Assembly (NCBI RefSeq): GCF_003625475.1
Contig: NZ_RAIQ01000001.1
Location: forward strand, 1 to 64,000
DNA from: Butyrivibrio sp. X503
GTDB lineage: Bacteria > Bacillota > Clostridia > Lachnospirales > Lachnospiraceae
Direction of reading: 5' to 3'
DNA length: 64,000 nucleotides
Part shown: one piece after another, positions 42,632-52,042 of the stretch
Position numbering within the stretch: position 1 is the stretch's first letter
How the letters are laid out: each line of letters starts with the position of its first letter
Made by a program: the position numbers and the translations under genes
The notes under the pieces: model-generated
The model's database searches: none
The model's input: the letters and a program-made list of their open reading frames with translations, nothing else
What the model was told of the DNA's origin: nothing

Positions 42632-42644
42632 TATTACTCTTTCC

Positions 42645-44018
42645 TCAAAATCTTAAATACATAAAAGGATTGCCTGCGGAATTGGACAAGCTGTAAACGC
42701 ATATCCAGAAGATCACAAACAAAATAATCGTGACCACAGGCTTTTTCCTGTTTTTCTCAAATAATCCATATACTCCCGGAATCAGAAGGATAAGTCCCAG
42801 TAAAAGAAATCCTCCGTAAAGTCCGAGTTTTTTTATATAATCACTGCCGTTAACCGCGATACCCTCACCAAAGAACGGGAATAATCTGCAGAAATAATCT
42901 TCCATCATACCCATCTTGGGGATTGCAAATATGACCCAGGTAAGCGGGATAAGCACAAAGACATGAAGCTTACCGACAATGAATCCAAGCCACTTCGGAA
43001 GAAGCTTAAATACTATAAATTTCTCACTTACTATAATAACAAAAAGAATGAGTCCCCACAGAATAAAATTTAAAGTTATTCCATGCCAGAATCCTGTAAT
43101 AAGCCATACAACAAGAAGGTTAAATATTATCCTCGGCGCCTTGACCTTGCTTCCTCCCATGGGAATATAGATATAATCCTTAAACCATGAGCCCAAAGTC
43201 GCATGCCACCTTCTGTAGAAATCCGAAACACTCTTTGCTCTGTACGGCTGATCGAAATTGACAACAAACGGAAATCCTATCATAACACCGATTCCCGCAG
43301 CCATGAGAGAATATCCCCAGAAATCATAATACAGCTGCATCGAATAAGTAACCGCACCTATCCACGCAAGCGGAGTCGAAAGGCTCTCGTAGCCGATCGT
43401 TCCTATATCGTTCCAGAGCATTGAAAGATGATCCGCTATCATGACCTTCATAAAAAGACCCAGCACAAAAAACTTAAGTCCGTCCTCAATATTGGAGAGG
43501 ATCGTCTTAAGCTCCGGCTTATATGCATCTTTACCGATCAGATCATTGTCGTCATAATCGGAAAAACGCATAATGGGACCCGAAAGAATCTGCGGAAACA
43601 TACAAAAGTACGCAGCAACATCCGCAAACGGAGGGTCCTCTGTGATTTTTTCCATATAGGTATCTGCCTGGAAGGAAATCATCTTAAATACAAAAAAGCT
43701 GATTCCGAGCGGCATAAGAGAGTTGTCTACCATCTGACCGAGTATCTTGAACTCCACAAGCATGAGAGCGTCGATAACCACAATAAAGGCCAGAAGAAGC
43801 TTCTTCTTGGTCGCGCCCCTTATCGCACGCGAGAACAGATAATTGACAACAACTGCTCCCAGAAGTACCGGAAGCATCCTTATATCTCCCACTCCATAAA
43901 AAACCAAACTGCCTACAAGAAGCGTCCACGTTTTAAACTTGGTGGGAGTAAGATAAAATGCTATTACAAATACAGGTAAGAACCTGAATATAAAAGTTAG
44001 ATCCGAAAAGTTTATCAT
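42645..44018 (-). CDS. MBOAT family O-acyltransferase (AlgI/DltB-like)
   Basis: A 457-residue membrane protein with about eleven helices. GFWHGITLNFILWG has the catalytic His of MBOATs, and DFYRRWHATLGSWFKDYIYIPMGGS is the conserved second-His block. GISFFVFKMISFQADTY and YDFWGYSLMAAGIGVMIGFPF are family landmarks. It is expected to move acetyl groups across the membrane to the SGNH partner. Confidence 0.93.
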   Translation of the reverse strand: MINFSDLTFIFRFLPVFVIAFYLTPTKFKTWTLLVGSLVFYGVGDIRMLPVLLGAVVVNYLFSRAIRGATKKKLLLAFIVVIDALMLVEFKILGQMVDNSLMPLGISFFVFKMISFQADTYMEKITEDPPFADVAAYFCMFPQILSGPIMRFSDYDDNDLIGKDAYKPELKTILSNIEDGLKFFVLGLFMKVMIADHLSMLWNDIGTIGYESLSTPLAWIGAVTYSMQLYYDFWGYSLMAAGIGVMIGFPFVVNFDQPYRAKSVSDFYRRWHATLGSWFKDYIYIPMGGSKVKAPRIIFNLLVVWLITGFWHGITLNFILWGLILFVIIVSEKFIVFKLLPKWLGFIVGKLHVFVLIPLTWVIFAIPKMGMMEDYFCRLFPFFGEGIAVNGSDYIKKLGLYGGFLLLGLILLIPGVYGLFEKNRKKPVVTIILFVIFWICVYSLSNSAGNPFMYLRF

Positions 44019-44038
44019 TTCCCCATTTTTTCCTATTA

Positions 44039-45397
44039 TTAGTTGCCGGAATTATTGATCTCAGCCAGCTTGGTCTGCGCCGCAGCAGCGGTCTTGGTAT
44101 TCGGGAAATCCGTCACGATAGCGTCGTATTTCTCCTTGGCTTTATCAATATCACCATTTTCCGCGTATGAGTTAGCCAGATAATAAAGCGTATTCACATT
44201 GGTATTGTCATACTGATACGCCTTGGACAGATTGGCAATGGCTTCATCATACTTTTTTGCCTTATAAGCGTCATATCCGGTGTTGTAATAAGATGTCGCT
44301 AGTGAAGGTCCCACCTTAGACATCAAAGTTTCGTATAGTTCCAAAAATTCAGGAGACACAGAGTCCCTGATAACATCAAGGTCGACGTTTTCAAGCGCCG
44401 CAGCGATGCCTTCTATATCGGATGAATCCTTCTCGTAACAATCCATAGCCTTCATAAGTGAGTTCATGGATGCCGATGTAGAATCAACTCCTTCATAGCT
44501 GTCTACCTGAGCCTGCAGATCTTTTATCTGCTTGTCCATAGATGCCATCTTCTGCTCATATTCACTGAGCTTGGCGGATTTTGCATCGGATTCCTCGCTG
44601 ATATTCGCGATCTTTTCCTTATTGCCCGCGGTAATACTCTCAATTCTCTGAGGCAGTATAAGAAAACATGATGCCGCAACTCCGAGCGCGATACCAAGCA
44701 CGATTCCCCAGATGGAGCCTGTTCTTGTAAGAGCAGACTTCTTAAGCGGCTGAATGATCATCTCATTACCGCTGTTGTATCTGATAACCTCATCATTTCC
44801 GCTTGAAGCAATATCCGAAACAAGCTTGCCGCTCTCTCCGGGAAGAAGCATGCTGTCAGCTTCCTTGAGATAACGTCTTGCAAGAGTGTTGCCTGTATCA
44901 AGCTTGATGACCTTCTTGGCCTCAACCTTGGCTCTGTCCCAATTTCCGGCCTTCAAATACAAAAGTGCCAAAAGAAGGTGTGCCTTAATAAAGCCGGGAT
45001 TGAGCGAAAGAACTTTCTTAAGCTGAATTACGGCAAGGTCAAGACTTTCCTGATGGCAGTAGTTAAGTGCAATATTAAATTTCTTTATTGTCTGATTAAT
45101 ATCCTCAAGCTTGGATGGGCTGTTTCTTACCATGTCCATGTACTCATCCGCAATGTTCTCATCAGGCTGAAGGTTCTTGCTGATGACCCACTCGGAGAGC
45201 GCCGCAACGACTTCACCGGTCTCATAATATATGAGTCCCAGGAGATTGCGTGCATTTATATTGTTCTTATCGAGCTTAAGGCTCTGATGAAGTGACTCCA
45301 TGGCTCCAGTCAGATCTCTGACCGAGGCCTTTTCCAGTCCTTCATTGTAAAAGACATTGGATAAGCTCACAAGCTTCTTATATATGCTGGTAGCCAT
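44039..45397 (-). CDS. TPR protein with central membrane helix and coiled coil
   Basis: A 452-residue protein. N-terminal TPRs (residues ~10-180) are followed by a linker and a membrane helix at about 232-252 (GSIWGIVLGIALGVAASCFLI). A coiled coil (residues ~265-305, KLSEYEQKMASMDKQIKDLQ) comes next, then C-terminal TPRs (~355-450, YNTGYDAYKAKKYDEAIANL). One TPR block would face the cytoplasm and the other the outside. It lies just upstream of the MBOAT/SGNH pair and could scaffold the glycan machinery; this is inferred from position. Confidence 0.85.
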   Translation of the reverse strand: MATSIYKKLVSLSNVFYNEGLEKASVRDLTGAMESLHQSLKLDKNNINARNLLGLIYYETGEVVAALSEWVISKNLQPDENIADEYMDMVRNSPSKLEDINQTIKKFNIALNYCHQESLDLAVIQLKKVLSLNPGFIKAHLLLALLYLKAGNWDRAKVEAKKVIKLDTGNTLARRYLKEADSMLLPGESGKLVSDIASSGNDEVIRYNSGNEMIIQPLKKSALTRTGSIWGIVLGIALGVAASCFLILPQRIESITAGNKEKIANISEESDAKSAKLSEYEQKMASMDKQIKDLQAQVDSYEGVDSTSASMNSLMKAMDCYEKDSSDIEGIAAALENVDLDVIRDSVSPEFLELYETLMSKVGPSLATSYYNTGYDAYKAKKYDEAIANLSKAYQYDNTNVNTLYYLANSYAENGDIDKAKEKYDAIVTDFPNTKTAAAAQTKLAEINNSGN

Positions 45398-45561
45398 TAT
45401 CTGCTCCTCTTACTGTTGTCTGCTTCCGATTTAGCATCCTTAAGAAGCTTTACGATAACATCCGACATATCGTCAAGGTCTCTGTTGTAGATGATATCTT
45501 CCGCATCTTCAATCTCGAGACTAGGTTTAAACTTTCTAAGTTCCTCTTCAAAATTAAGCAT
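45397..45561 (-). CDS. Small protein of 54 residues between folC and the TPR gene
   Basis: Starts MLNFEEELRKFKPSLEIED at 45561 with AAGGGG upstream, and its TAA overlaps the ATG of the TPR gene by one base, so translation is coupled. Acidic N-terminal two-thirds, basic tail. I do not recognise the family. Confidence 0.75.
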   Translation of the reverse strand: MLNFEEELRKFKPSLEIEDAEDIIYNRDLDDMSDVIVKLLKDAKSEADNSKRSR

Positions 45562-45574
45562 TGGATTTCCCCTT

Positions 45575-46954
45575 TTATAACATCGCTTTGATCTGTCCTG
45601 CAAGATAAAGAGATCCGGCTGCAAATACAGTGTCTCCGGACTTCCTTACGGTAATGATGTCCGTGATCGCATCTCGAACATTGCTGTAATACTTGATGGG
45701 AAGTCCTATTATACCGTGCTCTTCCTTGCATTCTTCAAAAGCACTCTTAAGATCGGATACAGAAACCGATCTGTTCGTCTCAAGAACAGCCACAAAGATT
45801 GAATCAAACTCGCCGCAAACGAGCAGCTTGTCTATAATCTCCTTGTACTGCTTATCTCCTACTATTCCAAACAAAAGGATCTTACGACCCTGCGAAGGAA
45901 TATTGGATGCACTGTCGATAAAAGCTTCTATTCCATCCACATTGTGGGCTCCGTCAACGTAAATTCCGGGAAGAATCTCTTCCATACGCGCTTCCCACTT
46001 GGTACTGATCAGTCCCTCTCTGATATCAAGTTCAGAAATGTTCGCTCCTTCGTTTCTAAGGATCTCAGCCGCGGTTACTGCAAGAGCGGCATTTTCAGCC
46101 TGATATCTGGCTTCAGTGTTAAGCTTTAGATCAACATATTTATCATATAAGGAAACATACGAAAAAGCAATGTATTTGTTCCCTTCATCTTCCGAAACAG
46201 TGGTTACGTCCTTAATATTCTTTTTCTCTACGACAATAGCTCTTGAATCAAGCTCCAAAGCCTTTTGTTTAATGACTTCGGTACTCTCTTTTTGCTTGTC
46301 AAAAAATACTACGGGTACCCAAGGCTTTATTATACCTGCCTTTTCTCCGGCGATCTCGGGAATTGTCTCTCCCAGATACTGCATGTGATCGTATCCGATC
46401 TCTGTTATCACTGTCAAAAGAGGGTTCGAAACCGAATTGGTAGCATCAAGCCTTCCTCCGAGCCCCGTCTCGAGAATAAGGTAGTCAACCGGGTATACAT
46501 CGTAAAGAATCATCGCTACAAAGAATAAAAACTCAAAATATGTAGGAAAGTAATCCTTATGATTATACTCAACCACGCGTTTTAAGGTCTCGACAAAAAC
46601 CTCGGTAAACACTCCGTCGGATACCATCTTGCCGTCAATGCAAAATCTCTCGTTGACCTTCACAAGATGCGGCGATGTGAACATGCCGACAGAATATCCG
46701 GCCTTCATAAGTATAGACGAAAGATAGCTGCAAACCGAACCTTTTCCGTTGGTTCCCGCTACATGAATTATCTTCATATTCTGATCGGGATTTCCCAAAA
46801 ACTCAAGAAAAGCCACAGTATCTTCCATTGTATGTTTATCCGTAAAACTCGGAATCGAATTAAGATATGCCTCGCATTCCGCTACGGAAATCTTTTCACC
46901 TTTATCGGAGCGGCTGATAAAGCTTGCCGCTCCTTTTATTAGTTCTTTGTTCAT
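45575..46954 (-). CDS. folC: Folylpolyglutamate synthase / dihydrofolate synthase
   Basis: A 459-residue Mur-ligase-type enzyme that glutamylates folates. The P-loop IIHVAGTNGKGSVCSYLSS, the FTSPHLVKVNERF omega loop, YLILETGLGGRLDATN and WEARMEEILPGIYVDGAHNV are all intact. It follows valS by 19 bases, a linkage common in Firmicutes. Confidence 0.96.
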   Translation of the reverse strand: MNKELIKGAASFISRSDKGEKISVAECEAYLNSIPSFTDKHTMEDTVAFLEFLGNPDQNMKIIHVAGTNGKGSVCSYLSSILMKAGYSVGMFTSPHLVKVNERFCIDGKMVSDGVFTEVFVETLKRVVEYNHKDYFPTYFEFLFFVAMILYDVYPVDYLILETGLGGRLDATNSVSNPLLTVITEIGYDHMQYLGETIPEIAGEKAGIIKPWVPVVFFDKQKESTEVIKQKALELDSRAIVVEKKNIKDVTTVSEDEGNKYIAFSYVSLYDKYVDLKLNTEARYQAENAALAVTAAEILRNEGANISELDIREGLISTKWEARMEEILPGIYVDGAHNVDGIEAFIDSASNIPSQGRKILLFGIVGDKQYKEIIDKLLVCGEFDSIFVAVLETNRSVSVSDLKSAFEECKEEHGIIGLPIKYYSNVRDAITDIITVRKSGDTVFAAGSLYLAGQIKAML

Positions 46955-46973
46955 AATTATTGTTTCTGAAGCT

Positions 46974-49646
46974 TTACTTCTGAAGCTGTTTAAGTCTCTC
47001 TGCTATCTGGTCGTAGGTCTGCTGATATTTCTGCTGCTTTTCTTTTTCCTCTGCGATCTTCTCAGCGGGAGCCTTTGAAAGGAACTTCTCATTGCTGAGC
47101 ATGTTCTGTGATCTCTTGAGCTCGCCCTCAAGCTTCTTCTGCTCCTTGGTAAGTCTCTCTATCTCCGCAGAGATATCAACAAGATCAGAGAAAGGAATGT
47201 AAACGGTTGCCTCAGCAAGGACTACCGAAACGGCGTCATCTGCGATACCGTCCTTGTTCTTCTGGCATACTGACTCTGAAGCATAAGCAAGTGATTCGAA
47301 GAAAAGCTTACCTGTTGTGAAGATATCAAGTACCTCATCGTTGTCGCTCACAACAAATACTTTGGCCTTTCTGGAAGGAGCAACGTTCATCTGAGTACGA
47401 ACGTTACGGATTCCTCTTACGGCTTCCTTGATAGTCTCTATAGCCTTCTCATCGGCTGCAAAGTTCCACTCATCCTTGTAAACAGGCCACTCGGAAACCA
47501 TGATGGATTCCTCTTCATCCTGAAGTGTGCAGAAGATCTCCTCAGTGATGAAAGGCATGTAAGGGTGAAGGAGCTTAAGTGCGTTAATAAGTACTGTCTG
47601 GAGTGTCCAGAGTGCTGCCTTGTGTGAATCGGCATCATCTGAATTGTAGAGACGAGGCTTAACCATCTCGATGTACCAGTCGCAGAACTCATCCCAGATG
47701 AAGTCGTAAACCTTCTGAACAGCGATACCAAGCTCAAAGTGGTCCATATTGTCCGTAACCTCTTTGATTGTGTTGTTGAGCTTGGAAAGGATCCATTTAT
47801 CAACAGGCTCAAGACCTGCGGGCGCAGGCTGGTGAATGGCGCTCTTCTCGTCGTCTCCCATGTTCATCATAATGAATCTTGAAGCGTTCCATACCTTATT
47901 GGCAAAGTTACGGCTGTTCTCAACTCTCTCGTTATAGAAACGCATGTCGTTACCCGGTGCGTTACCTGTAATAAGTGTGAGTCTCAGAGCATCAGCACCG
48001 TAGTTCTCAATAATATCGAGAGGATCGATACCGTTACCCAGAGACTTACTCATCTTTCTACCCTGCGAGTCTCTTACAAGACCGTGGAAAAGAACTGTCT
48101 TGAAGGGGTAAGTACCCATCTGCTCATAGCTTGAGAATATCATTCTGATAACCCAGAAAAAGATAATGTCATAACCGGTTACAAGTACGTCTGTAGGGAA
48201 GAAGTACTTAAGATCCTCAGTCTGTTTAGGCCATCCGAGAGTCTCAAAAGGCCAAAGAGCTGAAGAAAACCATGTATCAAGTGTGTCGGGATCCTGTGTA
48301 AAGTGGTTCTTGCCGCACTTAGGGCAAACAGTAGGAGCCTCTTTTGATACAACTACTTCTCCGCAGTCGTCGCAGTAGTAAGCGGGGATTCTGTGGCCCC
48401 ACCAGAGCTGTCTGGAAATACACCAGTCGCGGATATTGTCAGTCCAGTTGAAATATGTCTTCTCCATTCTCGGAGGAATAAGCTTGATCTCACCCTCTTT
48501 TACTGCCTTAACAGCGGGCTTGATGAGCTCGTCCATCTTAACGAACCACTGTGCCTTTACCATAGGTTCTACGGTTGTGTGGCAACGGTCGTGTGTTCCA
48601 ACGTTGTGAGAGTAATCTTCTATCTTTACAAGAAGTCCCATCTCATCAAGCTCTTTTACGATAGCTTCTCTTGCGGCATATCTGTCCATGCCCTCAAACT
48701 TGCCGCCGTTGGCGTTGATGGTAGCATCGTCATTGAGGATATTGATAACCTCAAGATTGTGACGTCTTCCTACCTCAAAGTCGTTAGGGTCATGAGCGGG
48801 TGTGATCTTAACTACACCGGTACCGAATTCCATATCAACATAAGAGTCTTCTACGATAGGAAGCTCTCTGTTTACTATAGGAAGAAGTACCTTCTTGCCC
48901 TTGAAGCTCTTATATCTGTCATCATCGGGGTTAACCGCAACAGCTGTATCACCGAGCATAGTCTCGGGACGTGTTGTAGCAAACTCAATGAACTCAGTCT
49001 TGGAAACTGTTCCGTCTACATCTATAACAGGATATTTGATATGCCAAAGATGACCTGCCTGCTCCTCGTACTCAACCTCAGCATCTGAGATGGAAGTCTT
49101 GCAAATAGGACACCAGTTTACGATACGGCTTCCTTTATATATGTAGCCCTTGTTGTACATCTTAACGAAAACGTCGGTAACGGCGTCGTTACAGCCCTCA
49201 TCCATTGTGAAACGCTCTCTGTCCCAGTCACATGAAGAACCGAGCTTCTTGAGCTGGGAAATGATTGTTCCGCCGTATTCTTTTTTCCACTGCCAAGCTC
49301 TCTCAAGGAACTTCTCTCTGCCAAGATCTCTCTTATCGATTCCCTCAGCCTTGAGAGTGTCGATGATCCTAACCTCAGTCGCAATGCTGGCATGGTCTGT
49401 TCCCGGCTGCCAAAGCGCATTGTAGCCCTGCATTCTCTTGTAACGAATGAGGATATCCTGCATTGTGTTATCAAGAGCATGTCCCATGTGGAGCTTACCT
49501 GTGATGTTTGGGGGCGGGATCACGATGGTAAAAGGTTTTTTGGTCTTATCCACCTCTGCATGGAAATATTTCTTTTCCTCCCACTTGGAGTAAAGGCGAC
49601 CCTCGATACCCTTGGGATCATAGGTCTTGGCGAGTTCTTTCTTCAT
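46974..49646 (-). CDS. valS: Valyl-tRNA synthetase
   Basis: An 890-residue class I synthetase. PPNITGKLHMGHALDN holds the HIGH-type motif near residue 45, and GRKMSKSLGNGIDPLD the KMSKS loop near 535. It has a CP1 editing domain, an anticodon-binding helical domain and a C-terminal coiled coil (residues ~825-890, EIERLTKEQKKLEGELKRSQ). Expression is controlled by the upstream valine T-box. It is the first gene of a long close-packed run reaching folC and beyond. Confidence 0.98.
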   Translation of the reverse strand: MKKELAKTYDPKGIEGRLYSKWEEKKYFHAEVDKTKKPFTIVIPPPNITGKLHMGHALDNTMQDILIRYKRMQGYNALWQPGTDHASIATEVRIIDTLKAEGIDKRDLGREKFLERAWQWKKEYGGTIISQLKKLGSSCDWDRERFTMDEGCNDAVTDVFVKMYNKGYIYKGSRIVNWCPICKTSISDAEVEYEEQAGHLWHIKYPVIDVDGTVSKTEFIEFATTRPETMLGDTAVAVNPDDDRYKSFKGKKVLLPIVNRELPIVEDSYVDMEFGTGVVKITPAHDPNDFEVGRRHNLEVINILNDDATINANGGKFEGMDRYAAREAIVKELDEMGLLVKIEDYSHNVGTHDRCHTTVEPMVKAQWFVKMDELIKPAVKAVKEGEIKLIPPRMEKTYFNWTDNIRDWCISRQLWWGHRIPAYYCDDCGEVVVSKEAPTVCPKCGKNHFTQDPDTLDTWFSSALWPFETLGWPKQTEDLKYFFPTDVLVTGYDIIFFWVIRMIFSSYEQMGTYPFKTVLFHGLVRDSQGRKMSKSLGNGIDPLDIIENYGADALRLTLITGNAPGNDMRFYNERVENSRNFANKVWNASRFIMMNMGDDEKSAIHQPAPAGLEPVDKWILSKLNNTIKEVTDNMDHFELGIAVQKVYDFIWDEFCDWYIEMVKPRLYNSDDADSHKAALWTLQTVLINALKLLHPYMPFITEEIFCTLQDEEESIMVSEWPVYKDEWNFAADEKAIETIKEAVRGIRNVRTQMNVAPSRKAKVFVVSDNDEVLDIFTTGKLFFESLAYASESVCQKNKDGIADDAVSVVLAEATVYIPFSDLVDISAEIERLTKEQKKLEGELKRSQNMLSNEKFLSKAPAEKIAEEKEKQQKYQQTYDQIAERLKQLQK

Positions 49647-49679
49647 AACAATTCTCCTTCTTCAAAACTATTGGGATAT

Positions 49680-49754
49680 GTACTAAACTCGAAAAAACCT
49701 CGTTAAGTACATCCCCATGGCTCGCACTAAGCTCGATAATACCTCGCTAAGTGC
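49680..49754 (-). repeat. Two tandem 31-nt hairpins in the valS leader
   Basis: Hairpin A (49680-49710) and hairpin B (49724-49754) are 31 bases each and align without gaps with six differences. Four of the six are paired changes that keep base pairs (position 2 with 30: T-A versus C-G; position 8 with 24: A-T versus G-C). The other two lie in the loop. They stand between the T-box terminator and the valS start. The covariation shows that the fold is under selection or was conserved after duplication. Confidence 0.75.
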
Positions 49755-49761
49755 TCTGCAC

Positions 49762-50055
49762 AAAAAAATCCCTAACAGAATAATTCTGTTAAGGACGTTA
49801 ATAACGTGGTACCACCTTAATTCACAGAGCATATGCTCTGCCTCATTATGCATCATTCAATGCCATGTCCGATAACGCAGACAACGCGGGGACACTTAAT
49901 GGAATTCTTTCATTCCTTTCTGGGTGTCCGGTTCAAAAGCTACCTTCCATACCTCACCGGCCTGCATCCTCTCAGCGCGGCAAGCCGCAGATGCATTCTC
50001 TTTAGACCGTGAAAAATATGTACTCCTCTTTCTCACAACCTTTAAAACTATAATC
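49762..50055 (-). promoter_or_regulatory. T-box riboswitch leader of valS (valine specific)
   Basis: The T-box core AAGGTGGTACCACGTTA is at 49803-49818 (minus strand). The competing terminator (GTCCTTAACAG with CTGTTAGGGAT, then seven T) is at 49762-49795. Upstream stem I has GAGAGGATGCAGG and the AGAGAATGCAT platform. The specifier loop reads GGAAGGTAGC with the valine codon GUA at 49941-49943. Uncharged tRNA-Val would pair there and at the UGGN bulge to prevent termination. Confidence 0.95.
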
Positions 50056-50062
50056 GTTTATC

Positions 50063-50092
50063 AGAATAACAAGAAACACGTTATCTTGTCAA
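50063..50092 (-). promoter_or_regulatory. Promoter of the valS T-box leader
   Basis: A consensus -35 TTGACA at 50087-50092, an 18-base spacer (17 if the -10 is read as TTATTC) and -10 TATTCT at 50063-50068 on the minus strand lie just upstream of the T-box. The -35 overlaps the last codons of the 139-residue gene. Confidence 0.7.
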
Positions 50093-50508
50093 ATTTGTTT
50101 TATTTTACCAATGTGGTCAAGGAGCATCGGAATATCCCAAACAGCGCGCTCGCATAGCGCCTTATATTCATCTTCACCGAAATAATCCTTCTCATTATAA
50201 GGAGCGCCTTTATCATATCCTTCCAAATACATTTCTTTTATCGGTTCGATTGAAAGAATGTAATTTCCTTTACGTGAAAATGGATTCATAAACACACACC
50301 ACTTTTCATTTCCCGAAAAAGCATCTATGCTTTTCTGCAAGCTTTCCATATTTCCGTCTTCAGATTTCAATCTAAAAACCAACATCGGAATACCATTGTA
50401 TATGTCATCTACATAAAACATAGTAAATCGCATCCATTCAACAGGTAACATATCAGATAGTAGTTTTCCTATTGCTGTCTCGTATTGTTTATCCAACCAG
50501 TCCATCAT
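50089..50508 (-). CDS. Putative immunity-type protein, 139 residues (LXG operon)
   Basis: A small acidic cytoplasmic protein, last gene of the toxin operon. It begins MMDWLDKQYETAIGKLLSDM and has a beta-rich middle (MRFTMFYVDDIYNGIPMLVF). Its start overlaps the stop of the upstream gene by 4 bases. The position behind an LXG toxin and the size fit an immunity protein, perhaps acquired from another toxin system. No family is recognised with confidence. Confidence 0.7.
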   Translation of the reverse strand: MMDWLDKQYETAIGKLLSDMLPVEWMRFTMFYVDDIYNGIPMLVFRLKSEDGNMESLQKSIDAFSGNEKWCVFMNPFSRKGNYILSIEPIKEMYLEGYDKGAPYNEKDYFGEDEYKALCERAVWDIPMLLDHIGKIKQI

Positions 50509-51011
50509 TTCCTATCAATTGTTTTAATCAACTCATATGTATCAAGATTATTTTTCTCTTTCGTAGCTACATATAAAAACGGAACTTCTTTCACAGATGT
50601 GCTAAAGATTTCGCCTTCATAATCATCAACATAGTCCTTTATCATCGAAATAACATCTGATTCGACAGTAGGATTATAGTAATCATCTTTTATTGTTGCT
50701 GCCACATAAGCTTCATTACGAATAAAAAACACATCATAATCAAAAGCGGCTATTTTATAATCTTTTGGAAGTGAGAGACATGAAAGGCTATCGAGCACCT
50801 CGCCATTTTTTATTGATTCAATCATCTGTCTTTCTTTTCTGGAAACAGTAACAATTTTTGAGGATGAGTTCTTAATACCGGTTATACCCAGATGCGTAAT
50901 TGGGTGTCCCATTTTAGCGCTCAATTCTTTTATTCTCTCATACCACTCTATCCAATCATCAGTTCTCTTTGGCGTCCCCCATAGAACTATAGTTATATTC
51001 TTTAGGCTCAT
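50505..51011 (-). CDS. Putative immunity-type protein, 168 residues (LXG operon)
   Basis: A soluble protein with alternating strands and helices (NITIVLWGTPKRTDDWIEWY, KEVPFLYVATKEKNNLDTYE). No signal peptide or known motif. It is the third gene after the toxin and is coupled to the 139-residue gene downstream. An immunity function is inferred from its place in the operon only. Confidence 0.7.
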   Translation of the reverse strand: MSLKNITIVLWGTPKRTDDWIEWYERIKELSAKMGHPITHLGITGIKNSSSKIVTVSRKERQMIESIKNGEVLDSLSCLSLPKDYKIAAFDYDVFFIRNEAYVAATIKDDYYNPTVESDVISMIKDYVDDYEGEIFSTSVKEVPFLYVATKEKNNLDTYELIKTIDRK

Positions 51012-51050
51012 ACTAATTACCTGTTTTCACTTTTCAACCCTACTTTTGCT

Positions 51051-51566
51051 TTATTCACTTAATTTCTCATGAATAAAAGCATAGATGGATTCTCTTTCTA
51101 TATCATTCTTGTTAAACTTAGAATGATGAGCCATCAAATAGTTTTTGATATCATTCATAATTTGATCTGATCCATACACTTTGATAAATGTATTATTAAA
51201 TTCATCTACAGTATCTTCACCTACAGTTTCAATAGTTTCAGGAAAGTACTCTGCATTTTCATATGTATATGCTTCATAAGATATACATGCCAATGCATCT
51301 GCTATGCACATGAGTACACATTCTTTATAATTGTCTTTTTCCATCTGTAAGTGTGATAATATATCGTTTTCATCTATGTTTTCTAAGAAGGAATATAGAT
51401 CATCCGCAGATACATTCTTTTTTAATATCCATTCCCATGACTTCTCTATAGCATTCTTTGCTATATCGTATGCATCTGGATCTTTTATTTTATCAACGAT
51501 TAGCTCAATTAAACTAAGAAAATATAATACTTTGCCGTTTTCACTAATATCATTCATCCATTCCAT
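51051..51566 (-). CDS. Imm6-like immunity protein, 171 residues (LXG operon)
   Basis: An all-helical acidic protein. VLYFLSLIELIVDKIKDPDA, then NAIEKSWEWILKKNVSADDL and LYSFLENIDENDI, resemble the Imm6 family of polymorphic-toxin immunity proteins. The assignment is from pattern memory and moderate. It lies 22 bases downstream of the 147-residue gene. Confidence 0.68.
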   Translation of the reverse strand: MEWMNDISENGKVLYFLSLIELIVDKIKDPDAYDIAKNAIEKSWEWILKKNVSADDLYSFLENIDENDILSHLQMEKDNYKECVLMCIADALACISYEAYTYENAEYFPETIETVGEDTVDEFNNTFIKVYGSDQIMNDIKNYLMAHHSKFNKNDIERESIYAFIHEKLSE

Positions 51567-51588
51567 TTTCTATCATGCTACCAGCTTA

Positions 51589-52032
51589 CTAAATATAATC
51601 CTCAAATTTGTACGATATCCGTAGCGATGTATCCTCATGTAGCACCTTAATTATCTTTGAAAAATACCATTCAATATCTGTTAGTGACTCATTTCTTTCA
51701 TCTATAGTTTTCCTGTTGATATTGATAGAAATCATTACTTCTTCAATATTTCTAGCTAGTACTGATATTCCATAATCAGTCCCACCATAAAACAGATTCA
51801 CTCCGCATAGTTCATTATTGTTCTGTTTAGATGAGATTATTTTTTTAAGCTCATCTTCTGTAATACCATCCTCGCGCCAACAAAAATCTTCATCATCGCC
51901 AAGTGGTAAATACTCTATTTTTTCATTACTATTAAATACCTTCCATCCAGCGTCACATAATGACTCTATCAAATAAACAATATCTTTTGATTCAGTAATG
52001 CACCTTAATTCTATCATTGCTTCTCTTGCCAT
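51589..52032 (-). CDS. Candidate cognate immunity protein, 147 residues (LXG operon)
   Basis: The first gene after the toxin, 10 bases from its stop, which makes it the best candidate for cognate immunity. A cytoplasmic alpha/beta protein with CWREDGITEDELKKIISSK and LFYGGTDYGISVLARNIEEV. No family recognised. Confidence 0.72.
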   Translation of the reverse strand: MAREAMIELRCITESKDIVYLIESLCDAGWKVFNSNEKIEYLPLGDDEDFCWREDGITEDELKKIISSKQNNNELCGVNLFYGGTDYGISVLARNIEEVMISININRKTIDERNESLTDIEWYFSKIIKVLHEDTSLRISYKFEDYI

Positions 52033-52042
52033 ATTAAATCAC

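Noticed and set aside
49795-49825. A tRNA-like stretch (GGTGGTACCAC)
   Set aside because: It is the T-box core sequence and not a T-arm of a tRNA; no cloverleaf surrounds it.
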